From positions 46,380,077 to 46,444,076 of the forward strand of contig NC_063044.1 in assembly GCF_018812025.1 (NCBI RefSeq): 64,000 nt of DNA, written 5' to 3'. Numbering within the stretch: the stretch's first letter is position 1; each line of letters begins with the position of its first letter. Under the pieces are notes generated by a model. That model saw nothing but the letters and a program-made list of their open reading frames with translations, did no database searches and was not told where the DNA came from. Both the position numbers and the translations under genes were made by a program. Of this stretch, positions 11,550-23,576 are shown one piece after another. Origin of the DNA: Megalobrama amblycephala (lineage: Eukaryota; Chordata; Actinopteri; Cypriniformes; Xenocyprididae).

Positions 11550-13105
11550 TATATTAATGTCCCCAAACTTCTGAAAGGTATTGTATAACAGTATTGATTA
11601 ATGAAATATGACATACACATTTCTCAACACACTTTCTGAGCTCCACCCTCTATCAGTTACATACTGTAGATTCTGTCCATTTAAAAAAGAACGCATTACT
11701 TTGCATCCTCTGTCTAAATTACAATCATTATGTTGCCCAGGAGAGTATAAGTTTCAGATCAGTAAGAGATATGATCATCAGGGATGATCATTTTTAATTA
11801 GGATCCATTAAGTGACTGTATTCATACATTATGTATGCATCTTTAATCGCAGTAAACAGCCTACAGCATGACTGGTTAAACCACAAGGGCATGACAGAGA
11901 TTGCAGTATCACTGGAATAAGGAGTTATTGCTGTTAGTAAGGGGGGTCAGACCCCTCCCAAGCCCCCTTATTAGCTTATTTAAAAAACAAGAACATGCTG
12001 TCCTGAGGTGACAAGAAGCAGTGAGCACTCCAGCACTTTAGCAAGACATGCATATAAACATACAAAATGAAGAGATCAGACAACTTAAAAGATGAAGGCA
12101 ACAGTTTGCATGTTCAGTTCAGTCCATTTATTTAATAGTAATAAACATATTGAATGTCAAGTCTCCATGACTTCCTGTATAATCCGCCATCATTATACAT
12201 TTTTAGCATCTGAGAAAGGATTTTTTATATACAAGACAATGTGTTGCTAAACATGACAAGATCAACGACAGTGGTGTAAAGAAATCTGGCTTACAATCAA
12301 ACAACGCAACCATATTAATTATTCATGCCCCAGTGCATGCTGGGAAAGGGAAATGGGAGTGAACCATAAAGCAATTTTTTTTTAACTCACTTCAATTATT
12401 AATCCATCTCACCTGCAGTGCTTGCTGGTTTGACATAAAAATTTTTTAGTTTATTTTATTACAATAGAAGAATGACATTGAGGTGCATTACTTGAGTACT
12501 TGTAAGTAAATCTTTGGTTATTTTCAGATTTTTTTCCTTGATTTAAAAGTCATTTTTATTATCAGGCCCATATAGAATTTGTTTTTCTTGCACTAATTTT
12601 TGTGAATAATCTGTGAATTCCAACGTAGTAGAATGCATTAAATGAACCCGAGAGTACTAACTGAAAGTGTAATTAAACACACCAGAGATGGGACGTGTAT
12701 CACTTTGTGAATGACGGCTGTTCCAATTTGGCAGATTCTCTGTGGGTCTGTTTATTGTATCAGAGGACCGTGTCACACATTTATGAAGTCATGGGAACAC
12801 ATTGAGTGGATGTGTATTTCCCTCAGAGGGAATGACCTACATTTGACAAACTCAATCAGTCTGTCTCAAACATTACACTGTACTTTTCCTATCACTGTAA
12901 CCGAGTGAACAAGTCTACTTTGCCGTAAGTTAGTAATGCCAACTCGGATCAATTCAGTGGACAAATTTACTCAAGCTTACATTCGCTGTGTGTATGGATG
13001 GAGAGGAACGGAAAACTCGTCCCAATTCATTGTCTGTATGCAGTGTTACATCATAGCTCTAACCTTAAACCTGAAATTAAAGGACAGTGACTGGTTAATA
13101 GGAAG
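11550..13105. other. Unassigned sequence
   Basis: No transposon ends or exons are recognised. GTGCATGCTGGGAAAGGG near 12334 contains the GCATGCTGGGA core seen in ZNF143-type sites, a single motif of little weight. Confidence 0.4.
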
Positions 13106-13296
13106 TTAAAAGGATAGTTCACACAAAAATGCAAATTCTGTTTTCATTTACTCACACTCATGTCATTCCTCTTTGGAACACAAATTGAGATATTTTTAAT
13201 GTTCTTTCATCATTTTTCTCCATCAATTGAAAGTCCACACAACCAAAATTTTCACCCTTCAAAAAGTTCATTAAGACATCATAAAAGCAAAGACTA

Positions 13297-14853
13297 TACA
13301 GGTGCAGGTCATATAATTAGAATATCGTGAAAAAGTTCATTTTTTTTATTGTAAATTATTTTTAAAAATGAAACTTTCATATATTCTAGATTCCCTACAT
13401 GTAAAGTAAAACATTTCAAAAGTTTTTTTTTTTTTTTTTTTTTAATTTGTTGATTAGAGCATACAGCTAATGAAAGTCCAAAATCCAGTATCTCAAAATA
13501 TTAGAATATTTACATTTGAGTTTCATTAAATGACTATTCCTACAGTATAAATTCCGGGTATCTCTTGTTCTTTGAAACCACACTAATGGGGAAGACTGCT
13601 GACTTGGCAATGGTCCAGGAGACAATCATTGACACCCTCCACAAAGAGAGTAAGTCACAGAAGGTCATTACTGAATGTGGTGGCTGTTTACAGAGTGATG
13701 TATCAAAGCATATTAAATGCAAAGTTGACTAGAAGGAAGAAATTGGGTAGGCAAAGGTGCACAAGCAACAGGGATGACCACAAGCTTGAGAATACTGTCA
13801 AGTAAAGCCGATTCAGACACTTGGGAGAGCTTCACAATGAGTCAAATGAAGCTGGAGTCAGCGCATCAAGAGTCACCACACTTGGACATCTTCAGGAAGA
13901 GGACTACCAAGCCACTTCTGAAACAGAAACAACATCAGAAGCATCTTACCTGGGCTAAGGAAAAAAAAGAACTGGACAGTGAACAGTGGTCGAAAGTCCT
14001 CTTTTCAGATAAAAGTAAATTTTGCATTTCATGTTGAAATCATGGTCCCAGAGTCTGAAGGAAGACTGGAGAGGCACAGAATCCAAGCTGCTTGAAGTGT
14101 AGTGGGAAGTTTCTGAAGTTAGTAATGATTTGGGGGGGCCGTGACGTCTGCTGGTGTTGGTCCATTGTGTTTTATCAAGTGCAAAGTCAATGCAGCCATC
14201 TTCCAGGAGATTTTGGAGCACTTTATGCTTCCATCTGCTAACAAGCTTTATGGAGATGCTGATTTCCTTTTCCAGCAGGACTTTAGCACCTGCCCACAGT
14301 GCAAAAACCACTTCCAAGTGGTTTGCTGACCATGATATTACTGTGCTTTATTGGCCAGCCAACATGCCTGACCTGAATCTATGGGATATTTTTAAGAGAA
14401 AGATGAGAAACAGTCGATCCAACAATATACAGATGATCTGAAGGCTCAATAGTGCCTCAGCAGTGCCACAGGCTGATCACTTCCATGCCACACTTCACTG
14501 ATGCTGTAATTTGTGCTAGGAGCAAGTCATTTGCTGTAATATGTGCTGCCGACCAAGTATTGAGTGTACAAATTAACATACTTTAAAGAACTTGAACTTT
14601 TCTGTTTTGAAAATTCCTTTTGTTGATTGATCTTAGGAAATATTCTAATATATTGAGATACTGGATTTTGGACTTTCATGAGCTGTACGCTCTAATCATC
14701 AAAATTAAAAAAAAAAAAAAAAAAAAAACTTTTGAAATGTTTTACTTTACATGTAGGGAATCTAGAATATATGAAAGTTTCATTTTTAAAAATAATTTAC
14801 AATAAAAAAATTAACTTTTTGATGATATTCTAATTATATGACCAGCACCTGTA
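13297..14853. mobile_element. Tc1/mariner element, nearly complete but inactive
   Basis: TA dinucleotides at 13297-13298 and 14852-14853 flank ends CAGGTGCAGGTCATATAATT and its inverse AATTATATGACCAGCACCTG. The terminal inverted repeats are about 220 bp and include matching homopolymer tracts (T run at 13424-13442, A run at 14707-14727) and AGTCCAAAATCCAGTATCTC. Total length of about 1.55 kb is normal for Tc1 elements. The element lies in family L, which lies in family A. Confidence 0.9.
13586..14441 (+). pseudogene. Tc1-type transposase pseudogene
   Basis: The frame opens at 13586 as MGKTADLAMVQETIIDTLHK, the N-terminal DNA-binding part, and soon meets stops (KVD-stop near 13728). Later pieces in shifted frames include WAKEKKELDSEQWSKVLF followed by SDKSKF (first catalytic aspartate region, near 14000), SAGVGPLCFIKCKVNA, ILEHFMLPSANKLYGDADF, FQQDFSTCP (second aspartate, with the usual following residues changed) and WPANMPDLN near 14360. 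The order matches Tc1 DDE transposases. Several stops and frameshifts rule out activity. The plus frame at 13774-14037 and those at 14141-14441 are pieces of it. Confidence 0.85.
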
Positions 14854-15710
14854 GATATAGAAAGACGGTTCACTCGAATTAGTTACGAATGGGAGAAACT
14901 GCAATGCGCAATATGGTGAAATACGTCCCACCTTCTAAGTAAAGAGCCAATCGCTGATTGAAAAAGTCATTGCATCACTGCAGCTGCTGTTAGAAGCTCC
15001 AGTTCCCATAGAAACCTGAAGACTCACGCTTAGGACTGTACATGCACATTGGCTCGTCTAGCCTGAAAAATAAACTTTTTAATGTTATTTGAGCATAAGA
15101 CACAGCATTTATTGGAGCGTTCATGTCAGATTTTGTTATGATTTTATTTTATTTTTATGAAATATGTTAGATTTTATGTTATTTAATTGTGAGTTCGCTA
15201 AGCAGTTTTTGAGATTTCAGCATTCCCCCATTAAAATAGATAGGATCAAATATTGCAAATATAGCCGCCTAGTAAACAGACTTTCCTTGAAAGGGACTTT
15301 GATAAAAGCAATCCATATGAATCGAACAGTTTAATCCAAGCCTTCTGAAGACAGATTTAATTGAGGCATTTATTCACATAGAAACATTGATAAAAAAGAT
15401 CAGACAAAATGATGAAAGAATATTAAAAATATAATAATGTTTAGAAAATGACCAATCATTTTGCCGGACAAGACCCTTATTCCTCGGCTGGGATCGTGTA
15501 TAGTCCTTTGAAGCTGCATTGAAACTACAATTTTGACCTTCAACCCTTTGTACCCTGATGAAGTCCACTATATGGAGAAAAATCCTGGAATTTTTCCTCA
15601 AAAACCTTAATTTTTTTCGACTGAAGAAAGAAAGACATAAACATCTTGGATGACATGGGGGTGAGTAAATTATCAGGAAAATTGAATTCTGAATTGAACT
15701 AATCCTTTAA

Positions 15711-15840
15711 GCAACATTTACTTAGACTTATATAGTTATATATAGAAATTGAATGTGTTATTTTTTCCCTTTCATATTGCAACTATTACACCAACTAATG
15801 CACTTCAAAATAACAACTTATATAAGACTTTTTTATATAA
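15711..15840. other. Unassigned AT-rich spacer
   Basis: Short spacer between family A copy 2 and the following hAT-like relic; nothing recognised. Confidence 0.4.
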
Positions 15841-15848
15841 AACTTATA

Positions 15849-16484
15849 TAGAGCTGCAAGATTAATTGTAAAAAGGTATTTTCTTATTTTATTAATGACA
15901 ACGATTCTCCCATGTCTATTAAACCTTTGACAAAATCATATTGTAACATTCAAATGTGTTCGTGCTGCAGCGGTTTTGCACCTCACAGTAGTTATTTCTG
16001 TTACAAATATTCAAATTATCACAGAAGTACTGAGATAAAAGTTTAAAGTTAGAATATAAACACTGATGTCTACAATAGCGATAAAAATAGAGCAAACCAC
16101 CTTTTGAAACTAACTTGGCGCTTCAAATAATGGTTGTATCAATTACGTCTTACATCAGGTGACTGTTAAAAAATGTATTTGTCTTCATTATCATTCATTC
16201 AAAAGATCCGTTCAAAAAGACTGATTCATCCAGTAATTGAACAAGCATTTATTAATGAGTCGTTGAATTAATGACTATGCCGAAATTAATGCCTAATCGT
16301 TTTTTTTAAATAATTCATTAAAATAAGCTTTTTTTTTCCAGCAATTAATATTTTGTCAGAACCTCTAGTAAACAGCATGTTATTTTGTTTAGTTGTATAT
16401 TATTCAGTATTGTGGGAGAATCGTGATCTCTATTTGAAACCAAACAATCGTGATTCTCATTTTATCCACAAATGTGCAGCTCTA
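15849..16484. mobile_element. hAT-like relic (TAGAGCTGCA ends)
   Basis: The left end TAGAGCTGCAAGATTAATTG and the right end TGCAGCTCTA form a short inverted repeat close to the TAGGGCTGCA ends of fish hAT elements. Subterminal words such as AATCGTGATTCTC occur near the right end. I cannot see an 8-bp target duplication, and no transposase frame survives. A run of AT-rich insertions suggests age. Confidence 0.5.
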
Positions 16485-17795
16485 CAAGAGACAGTAAAAT
16501 GCATAAAGATGAATGAACTGAATTTACTGTTGTATGTTTATAGAGGATTAACTAAAGTTAATTAGCATAAGACTAATATTAAAAGTTACTGTACCTTAGC
16601 TCAACTAATAAAGCTGGCAGGAAATAGTAACATCTGGTACATGATACAGGTAGTGCATTTTGAAATATGCTAGATATGTAAAAAAAAAAAAAAAAAAAAA
16701 AACTTTGCACCTGACTATCACAGCGAATATGTACTTTTTGATGAAATCCAAATGCATAGATAGGGTAGATTAATTTGGCCTTCAACTTGCTGCCCATTTT
16801 CAATCAAAGAAAGTCTGAAATGAAGTGCAGTTCGCTGCAGTCAGACTTTATGGAGCTGCAGTTATCAATGATATTACAGCTCTGTTTGCATGACAGTGTC
16901 TCTCTTTTATCATCCGATTGAGGTTTTTTTGTTTTTTTTTCAAATTGTAAATGTTTTTTGCAAGCATATTCCATTATCTGTTCCTGTGACACCACTTCTG
17001 AAACAGTTAAATGAGATGCAAGTGAATGAACAGTTTGCAGCACATGAATGTCAAAGTTGATCTATTTCTCATTGTCTGAATATTCAAATCATTGCAGTAC
17101 CTTTTTTTTGCTCCAGGATATGTAACTTCACTGGCTGCCATTCAACAATTTATGGATGTGGATCCATGAAATTGCACTGCGGGCTTTTAAGGTAAATTTG
17201 ATTGAACAGCAGCACATGCAAATGAGAAAATATCCAACTCATATTCTGCAAATTTTAGTCATTTTATAGCAAGTTTTGTAAAAGCAAAAACCTTTTCAGG
17301 TCAATGCTGTTGTGCAAACAAACCTCATTATTACCACTATGACTACTTATCTTCGTATTTTAGACCAAATACTAGACAAACGTTTCATTCTCAGATTTAC
17401 CCTCGGCTTTGAAAGACTTTCTTGAATGAATCAAGATCAAAGTGACGGAAAAAAAGGGGAAAGAAGTCACACATAATAAGGATGCTGTACCAAAGCACAC
17501 AGAAATCCCTTTTGTATTATAAGTACGTAAATGTGTGTGCAGGTCTCATTGGTTCGCAGGGGTAAAGCCTGCTTGAAGGCAGTGTAACTCAGACAGTGTT
17601 GTCCTTTATTCTCTATTAATGATGACAGGCCTTAACCCTGGTACATTATTACTGAAACCCTGTCTCTCTGTATCAGTAACCTTTAAAAGAGAGGCAGGCT
17701 GAGGATAAGAGAGATGAACTGAACAATTTTATAATGAAATTTAATTTATTTTCTCTGAAAATGAGGCTGTCCCTTGTCCTTATGTAAGGAGCATG

Positions 17796-17833
<38 letters not shown>

Positions 17834-18486
17834 CTCTTGAAACAGCTCTTGAAGATGATGGCCTTTTGGGAACTCGACTACTAGACAATTTCAAACAACT
17901 TTCCTCCCAATATCTCACCATCAAATAATAACCTTGGTCTGGCTGAGATTGTGATCCTCTCCATTGTGTGGGTATATTTGTGATTGTTTCTGTCTGCATG
18001 TACCTCTTTTTTTGTGTTTGTTTGTGTGTGTGTGTGTGTGTGTGTGCGCTCAAACACGATTTTGCAGCTACAAAATGAGCTGTACTTTCACAAAAGCTTC
18101 TGTTGACATTTTTAGACTCGTAACCATATATACACACAATCACACAAGCACAAATACTCTCTCTACAGCCAGGTTAGGTAATAGTCCTCTAATTTTTATG
18201 TGAATGTAATTGGAGAACTGTCTTGTTCTCCTTTGTTGTGCCTGGTATGGTAAAGTTCACTCTCCTGTTTGCCTATTTAATGTTAATTTGTGCTGTGCTG
18301 GCTGATACATTGTGAACTTTTTTAATGAAAAATACTAATACTGCTCTATATTTTCACATATAAACACCCGTTTAAAAGTGCATTTAGTAGTTTTTTTTAG
18401 CCATTCTTTATGTACTTCAAGTACCAATATCACAATGGTGGATCAGCATGAATGTCTCTTGAGTTTTATGTAAATTACACTGACAT
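16485..18486. other. Unassigned sequence with two GT microsatellites
   Basis: Contents are an A run at about 16680-16702 and (GT)n tracts at 17798-17829 and 18023-18046. A short exon-like segment at 17117-17191 is described separately. The 156-codon minus frame at 17673-18143 reads through both microsatellites (TH dipeptides) and is not a gene. Confidence 0.5.
17117..17191 (+). other. Exon-like 75-nt segment, weak
   Basis: A pyrimidine-rich stretch ending CTCCAG precedes position 17117, and GGTAAAT follows at 17191-17197, giving plausible acceptor and donor sites around 75 nt. One frame is open through the segment (reading ICNFTGCHSTIYGCGSMKLH) and is cysteine-rich. No family is recognised and neighbouring exons are not visible, so chance is a real alternative. 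Confidence 0.15.
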
Positions 18487-18921
18487 TAGGCGGTGTGTCC
18501 ACCAAAGCATTTTTTCCAGAGGCTAGCAGCATACTTTTCCAATTGCTTTCAATGGGAGCGTCGCGTTTTTTAAACGGCAGGAGCGTAACGAGCCGCTGAG
18601 TGTCTTTTTCACGCTCAAGTGCTGAGCGCTCGCTGTTTTTTACTGGTCACCTCGAGTTGAAGAATGTTCAACTTTGAGACTTTTTAGCCAGCCGTCCAAT
18701 CAGAGTGAAGGAGGGCGGGACAAATACAACACCGGCCAACTGTCACAACATTCTTGCTGTACAGCGACATCAACAGGCAGAGAACGGACCAAAATGGATG
18801 AGAAATTAATATTGCTGGTCTCCGAACTTACAAAGCAAGTACTATATTGTGTCTACATTTTTAGTCTGAAACAAATTATCTGGGTAAAATCGCTTTGGTG
18901 GACATGCAGCCTTAGTGGGTT
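18487..18921. mobile_element. Fragment of a GC-richer MITE-like repeat
   Basis: The block starts near AGGCGGTGTGTCCACC and continues with TTTCAATGGGAGCGTCGCG, a style of end seen in fish MITEs. The matching right end was not found; it may lie beyond the nested element E or be lost. No coding frame. Confidence 0.35.
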
Positions 18922-19968
18922 TTAAGGCCAATTCACACCGCCCCGACAACAGCCAACAAACGCCAAAAAACTCGTCTGTTGGAGTTTGTTGGATCGGTGT
19001 GATAACCCTGTTGGCGTCTGTTGGCGTTTGTTGGATCGGTGTGATAACCCTGTTGGCGTCTGTTGGAGTTTGTTGGATCGGTGTGATAACCCTGTTGGCG
19101 TCTGTTGGCGTTTGTTGGCGTTGGTCGGAGTCGGTTTTCACCCGACTGAACATGTTTAATCGGCGTTTGTCGGGTCGTGGAATGTCTGCGCGGTGTGAAC
19201 AGTTTTCCAACAAACGGCAACAAACTCTGACGTAATCTGACCTGATCACGAACCGTTGCCATGACGATGAGGCAAGTCCCCTGAATAGACAGCTGTTTGA
19301 TCGCGCCCGTGCCTCACGCACACACAACAAAGTACTGGAAACGTGACATCGCAGCTTGTTCTTTATAAAAAATAAAATACAGTTAAAAAATTAAAATATA
19401 CAAAAGGTACAATAGTCCATAGGGCAATCCGTGCCATTCAGCAAGATGCAGCTGCTCCACTTCACTGAAAGATAGAGGTAACGACGTTATAACCACCATG
19501 AGAGCAACGCAGGTTTACCTTCAGTTTCGTTTTTTAATAATTCGTTTTGGCTTGTTTAGCTACATGGTTTTATATGCTTATGGGTCTCGTTAATAAAAAG
19601 GGTTGCGCTAAAAAAAGTTTAAAAACCGATGTATACCAACCGCAGCGCAATAGGTTACGATCAGATCGATGGCTACAGCGCTTTGGATTTCAGGTTAGTA
19701 TTTTTGTTTTGCCTCAATACTTTAATACAATGAAAATATATATGATGCTATATTATTAATATAATAAACTTGCCTGACAATATTGTTAACATGGTATGTA
19801 GTTGTGGAATTTTCCCAGTCAGACGTCACTCGTTTGTTGGTGTTTGTTGGGGCGGTGTGAACATGACAGTTTTTTTCTCATAGAATTCTAAATCCAACGG
19901 CCAACTTGTTCGTCGGCGTTTGTTGGTGTTTGTTGGCGTTTGTCGGTGCGGTGTGAACTGGCCTTTAG
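18922..19968. mobile_element. TTAA element E with internal minisatellite
   Basis: TTAA at 18922-18925 precedes GGCCAATTCACACCG; the other end CGGTGTGAACTGGCC is followed by TTTA (19965-19968), a decayed TTAA. Both subterminal regions are rich in the words GTTGGCGTTTGTTGG and GTCGGG. A 42-bp minisatellite lies at 18977-19120. No transposase. The overall plan (GGCCA, then CACACC, then clustered short words) resembles element F although the words differ. Confidence 0.7.
18977..19120 (+). repeat. 42-bp minisatellite, 3.4 units
   Basis: Three full units (18977-19018, 19019-19060, 19061-19102) and a partial fourth start with TGTTGGAGTT or TGTTGGCGTT and contain ATCGGTGTGATAACCCTG. The period of 42 equals 14 codons, which is why long frames stay open on both strands; the repeating peptide is an artefact of the repeat, not evidence for a protein. 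Confidence 0.9.
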
Positions 19969-20257
19969 AGAGCGGTTTACACAATTAATTCCCTTACCCA
20001 TCAAACAAAAACGAAGCAACTTTGGTGTCTCTGCTCAGGATTTTCTTCACCGTCAGATCTTTCCACCGTGTGTATGCTGTAACAATGTTTACACTTGCAT
20101 TTGCCTTTGTCAGTCTCTCTGTCTTCTGGCTTTAGAGCTTTTCTGCTTATTCGGCCCTACAAGTACTAATTCTCCCATTCTCCATCGGTACAGCACAATA
20201 AAATGTGTCTGTATAGTCCATTGTCTAATTTTCCATCTTCGCATCACAAAACTGTAT
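19969..20257. other. Unassigned sequence
   Basis: No feature recognised between element E and repeat G. Confidence 0.4.
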
Positions 20258-20898
20258 TAAAGCTGCAAGCAGTGATGAATGGGCCCTCGCACCTGAGCTC
20301 ACCGCCACCCGGTGGCCTCAGGAAAACAGTGAACAGTGGGCGGCATGCATTTAAGTGAGTAAATACAGGAGAATTATGGCAAAGTAATTTCAAAGTGCCA
20401 CACTTCCTCCTGCCAACAGGTGGCGCTTTGACTGTAACTGAATATTACCATGTAGATGTCTTCAGGCCAGGAATATTATCAAACGTGTGAAGTTTGGAGC
20501 AGATCAGACGTTGTATGCCTGAGTTACAACAACTTCCTGTTTCGTAGCGTAAATCACACACATTAGCACTTAGCCAAGTGTTGCATGATTTAACGTGTTT
20601 CTAGCATGTTTGGTACTTTGTGGCATATTTAACTGTGTTTCAGGGAGTGAATTACAGTGTAAAGCATGCCATTTCATGTTGCCAGCAAGTGGCGCTATGA
20701 CTAACTGAATATTTGCATGTAGATGTCTTCAGGCCAGGACTCTTATCAAACATGTGAATATTGGGGCAGATCGGACATTGTTTGCCTGAGTTACAACAGC
20801 TTCCTGTTTCATGGCGAAACATCAGATTTTGTCAGGCCGCCACGGACACGCCCTTCAGCGAAAACTCAAGACCTTCACAATTTATCATCGCTAAGATC

Positions 20899-21452
20899 TT
20901 AAAGGGTTAGTTCACCCAAAAATGAAAATAATGTCATTTATTACTCACCCTCATGCCGTTCCACACCCGTAAGACCTTCGTTCATCTTCAGAACACAAAT
21001 TAAGATATTTTTGTTGAAATCCGATGGCTCAGTGAGACCTGCATAGCCAGCAATGACATTTCCTCTCTCTGGTTCAGTATTAATACTATAAAGCGACGAG
21101 AATATTTTTTGTGCGCCAAAAAAATCAAAATAACGACTTATATAGTGATGGCCGCTTTCAAAACACTGCTTCAGGAAGCTTCAGAGCTTTATAATATTCT
21201 CGTCGCTTTATAATATTAATGTTGAACCACTGTACTCACATAAACTGATTTAAATATGTTTTTAGTACATTAATGGATCTTGAGAGAGTAAATGTCATTG
21301 CTGGCTATGCAGGCCTCACTGAGCCATCGGATTTCAACAAAAATATCTTAATTTGCGTTCCAAAGATGAACGAAGGTCTTACGGGTGTGGAACGACATGA
21401 GGGTAAGTAATTAATGACATTATTTTCATTTTTGGGTGAACTAACCCTTTAA
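20899..21452. mobile_element. Family A TTAA element, copy 3, inside G
   Basis: TTAA at 20899-20902 and 21449-21452 flank AGGGTTAGTTCACCC and GGGTGAACTAACCCT. The element (20903-21448) is almost entirely two mirrored arms meeting near 21150. Repeat G reads GATC-TTAA-GATTAGACTGA once the element is removed, and the related unit near 25318 reads TTTAGATTAGACTGA, which confirms the empty site. Confidence 0.9.
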
Positions 21453-22699
21453 GATTAGACTGACAACATATGATGTTAATCTGGGCCCGTATGTATAAAA
21501 CTTCTCAGAAATGCTCTTAAAAAAAGTCTTAAGTTTTGACTAAAGTGTCAAAAAATTCTTAGTAAAGAGTAGGACTTTTCTAAGAGTAGGAGACTTTTAC
21601 AAAGAAGCTAAAAGCAACTTTTAGTAAAGAATAAGACTGAACAACGCTGTACTGCACGTTCAAACTGCCGCCGGCGCGGTGCCGCTCTCGCCTGAGCTCG
21701 CCGCCGGCTCACATTGAAAATGAATGACTTCCTGTCACTTTGACACTCTCGCTGGTGGCGGTGTGAACACATGGTAAGTGTTGTGAACTAAGGACTACAA
21801 TGATGTCAACTCAAAATGGCCACCCTCAACCTCTGAATCAGCCAATAGCGAGCCTGCAAGTGTGAAGTCACAGCAGCACAACACCAATAATTTAATGTTG
21901 TTAAAAAAAAATCATTTAAAAAGACACTGAAACGTTTTAATATTTTAATTTATTTTTAAAAATAGCTTTGCAGTACGCAAAATGATCACAAATTGGTATT
22001 GATGGTGTGTAATCTTTTTCTATTGATGTACTGTATGTCTCTTCATTTACAGTTAGAGCAATGATGTGTCATGAGTTCATCAACGGCTCCAACAACTCCA
22101 CTATTAACATAAAAGTGGCTTGCTTTTGCCACATGGTTTGATGGTCAGTTGGAAAGTCAATGAACTGCCATAGAGTAGTGGCCAAATGTGATGTCCAACC
22201 ATATGAAAATTAACATCTTCAGCCTTAATTCAAATATTTTTTAAAAATGTATTAAAAGATGTAAGTGTCATGTAGCTGTGCTTGGAGTCAATTGTTTCAT
22301 GTGTGATAATGAAATGAAATTTCAAATTATTTATTTCAAATTATTTTTGGCCAGGCTGTCATGCAAAGAAATTATGAACAAACGCAAAAACAAGAGAGAA
22401 CCAATGAAATATTAAAAACTGATTATGTTGTAGTCAATGTCATATTTTAAAACATTTAAATAATATAAACATAAAAATATTTTCCTCATATTTTGATGGT
22501 TTAAGCAAAATTGTAGGGTCATTTTAAAAAAAACAACAACCTTTGCACATCAATTTTGGCCACTATGTTTGGTGTGGTAAGTTTAGCAATAGTACTATGT
22601 AGTAATAGAACCAATAGTACTAATAGTAATTAAGCCTTACTGTGGACTGATGGGCTCAAGTCATCACCGGTGCACTGCTGCATTCTTACAGTCACCAAA

Positions 22700-23215
22700 A
22701 AAATATATTAGATATTAGATATCCCGCTGAAGCAGGATGCCCTGAAAACAGACGCGGAGGCTGCTTTTATTCCTTATTATGCAAGTAACACTGGGTTTTG
22801 ATTGTCTGGAGCTGCTGTTCTGTTGGTGATTAACAAGAAACTCTTGTTTGTATTTACTCTTGTGTACTCTACGTTCATTTTTTGTGCTTCCTTGTCATTC
22901 GTTCATCATCTGCGCTTTATTTTGTTATTTTGTTGCGCGTCAGCTGAGATAAACAGAAATCCACTCGCATTGCGTGTATAACAGTGGCCAGATAGTGAGA
23001 CTTTTGCAGGTAAACCACTGAACACTGATGACTGCTAGAGAAAGAGGTGTTTAGCATTTGCCTCGCATGCCAGCAACGATTGGGCTGGGATTCGAGACTG
23101 ACTCGGAGCAGGGTGGTTAATATTGAAGTGTGAGTTTTGGAGGCGGCGCAATGACTCAATGTATCAACAGTGTTCAACAACGAATTTGAGAAATCGCATA
23201 CAGCACCTTTAAATG
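22700..23215. mobile_element. Fragment with a TTAA-type right end inside element I
   Basis: CGCATACAGCACCTTTAA at about 23198-23215 has the form of an inverted TTAA-AGG end (TTAAAGGTGCTGTATGCG on the other strand). The matching left end is not visible, so this is a truncated copy. Internal sequence includes a GC-richer part (GGAGGCGGCGCAATGAC). No gene. Confidence 0.4.
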
Positions 23216-23576
23216 TAATAAAATGCATTAAACATATAAATTATTGTTTAAGTAATATTTATTAAATTTATTACATTCATTTAAAGTTATTAGATTTCTT
23301 ATTAGGTCAATTACAAAAAGAATTGACAATCAAGTTTATATAATTTTATCAACTCCATGTCATCATATAACATCGTATCTTTATTGGAAAGCATGTGTTT
23401 CCTGTTCTTTGCTGCCATCTTGTTACTCTTAACTAGGTTAGGAGACCTCTGCAGCTCTCCTGAATAATTTAGGAGCTAAGACCTAGGCTTGACACTTAGG
23501 AACCTTTATGAATCACACTTATTCTTAAGTCTAGGAATAAGAGTAAAATTACGTCATTCTTAGAATTTTGACACAC

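Larger units (their letters stand above)
13291..15301. mobile_element. Family L element, copy 2, nested in family A
   Basis: The shared ATAAAAGCAA at 13281-13290 and 15302-15311 marks a target duplication of about 7-9 bp, with ends CAAAG and CTTTG. This suggests a hAT-like mover. The body at 14854-15301 is the inverse counterpart of 6837-7140. A Tc1 element sits inside it at 13299-14851, close to its left end. Confidence 0.6.
13106..15710. mobile_element. Family A TTAA element, copy 2, split by a nested insertion
   Basis: TTAA at 13106-13109 and 15707-15710 flank a left end AAGGATAGTTCACAC and a right end GAACTAATCCT. Family A sequence runs to about 13290 and resumes at 15302-15311, where ATAAAAGCAA occurs at both junctions. 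Removing 13291-15301 restores a continuous body: before the gap GTTCATTAAGACATC, after it ATCCATATGAATCGAACAG. Confidence 0.8.

Noticed and set aside
17673..18143. 156-codon minus-strand frame
   Set aside because: It is kept open by two GT/CA microsatellites that translate to TH and related dipeptides; there is no domain or splice context.
18842..19330. Frames of 106-162 codons on both strands with a 14-residue repeat
   Set aside because: The 42-bp minisatellite of element E has a period divisible by three. Openness on both strands is a repeat artefact.
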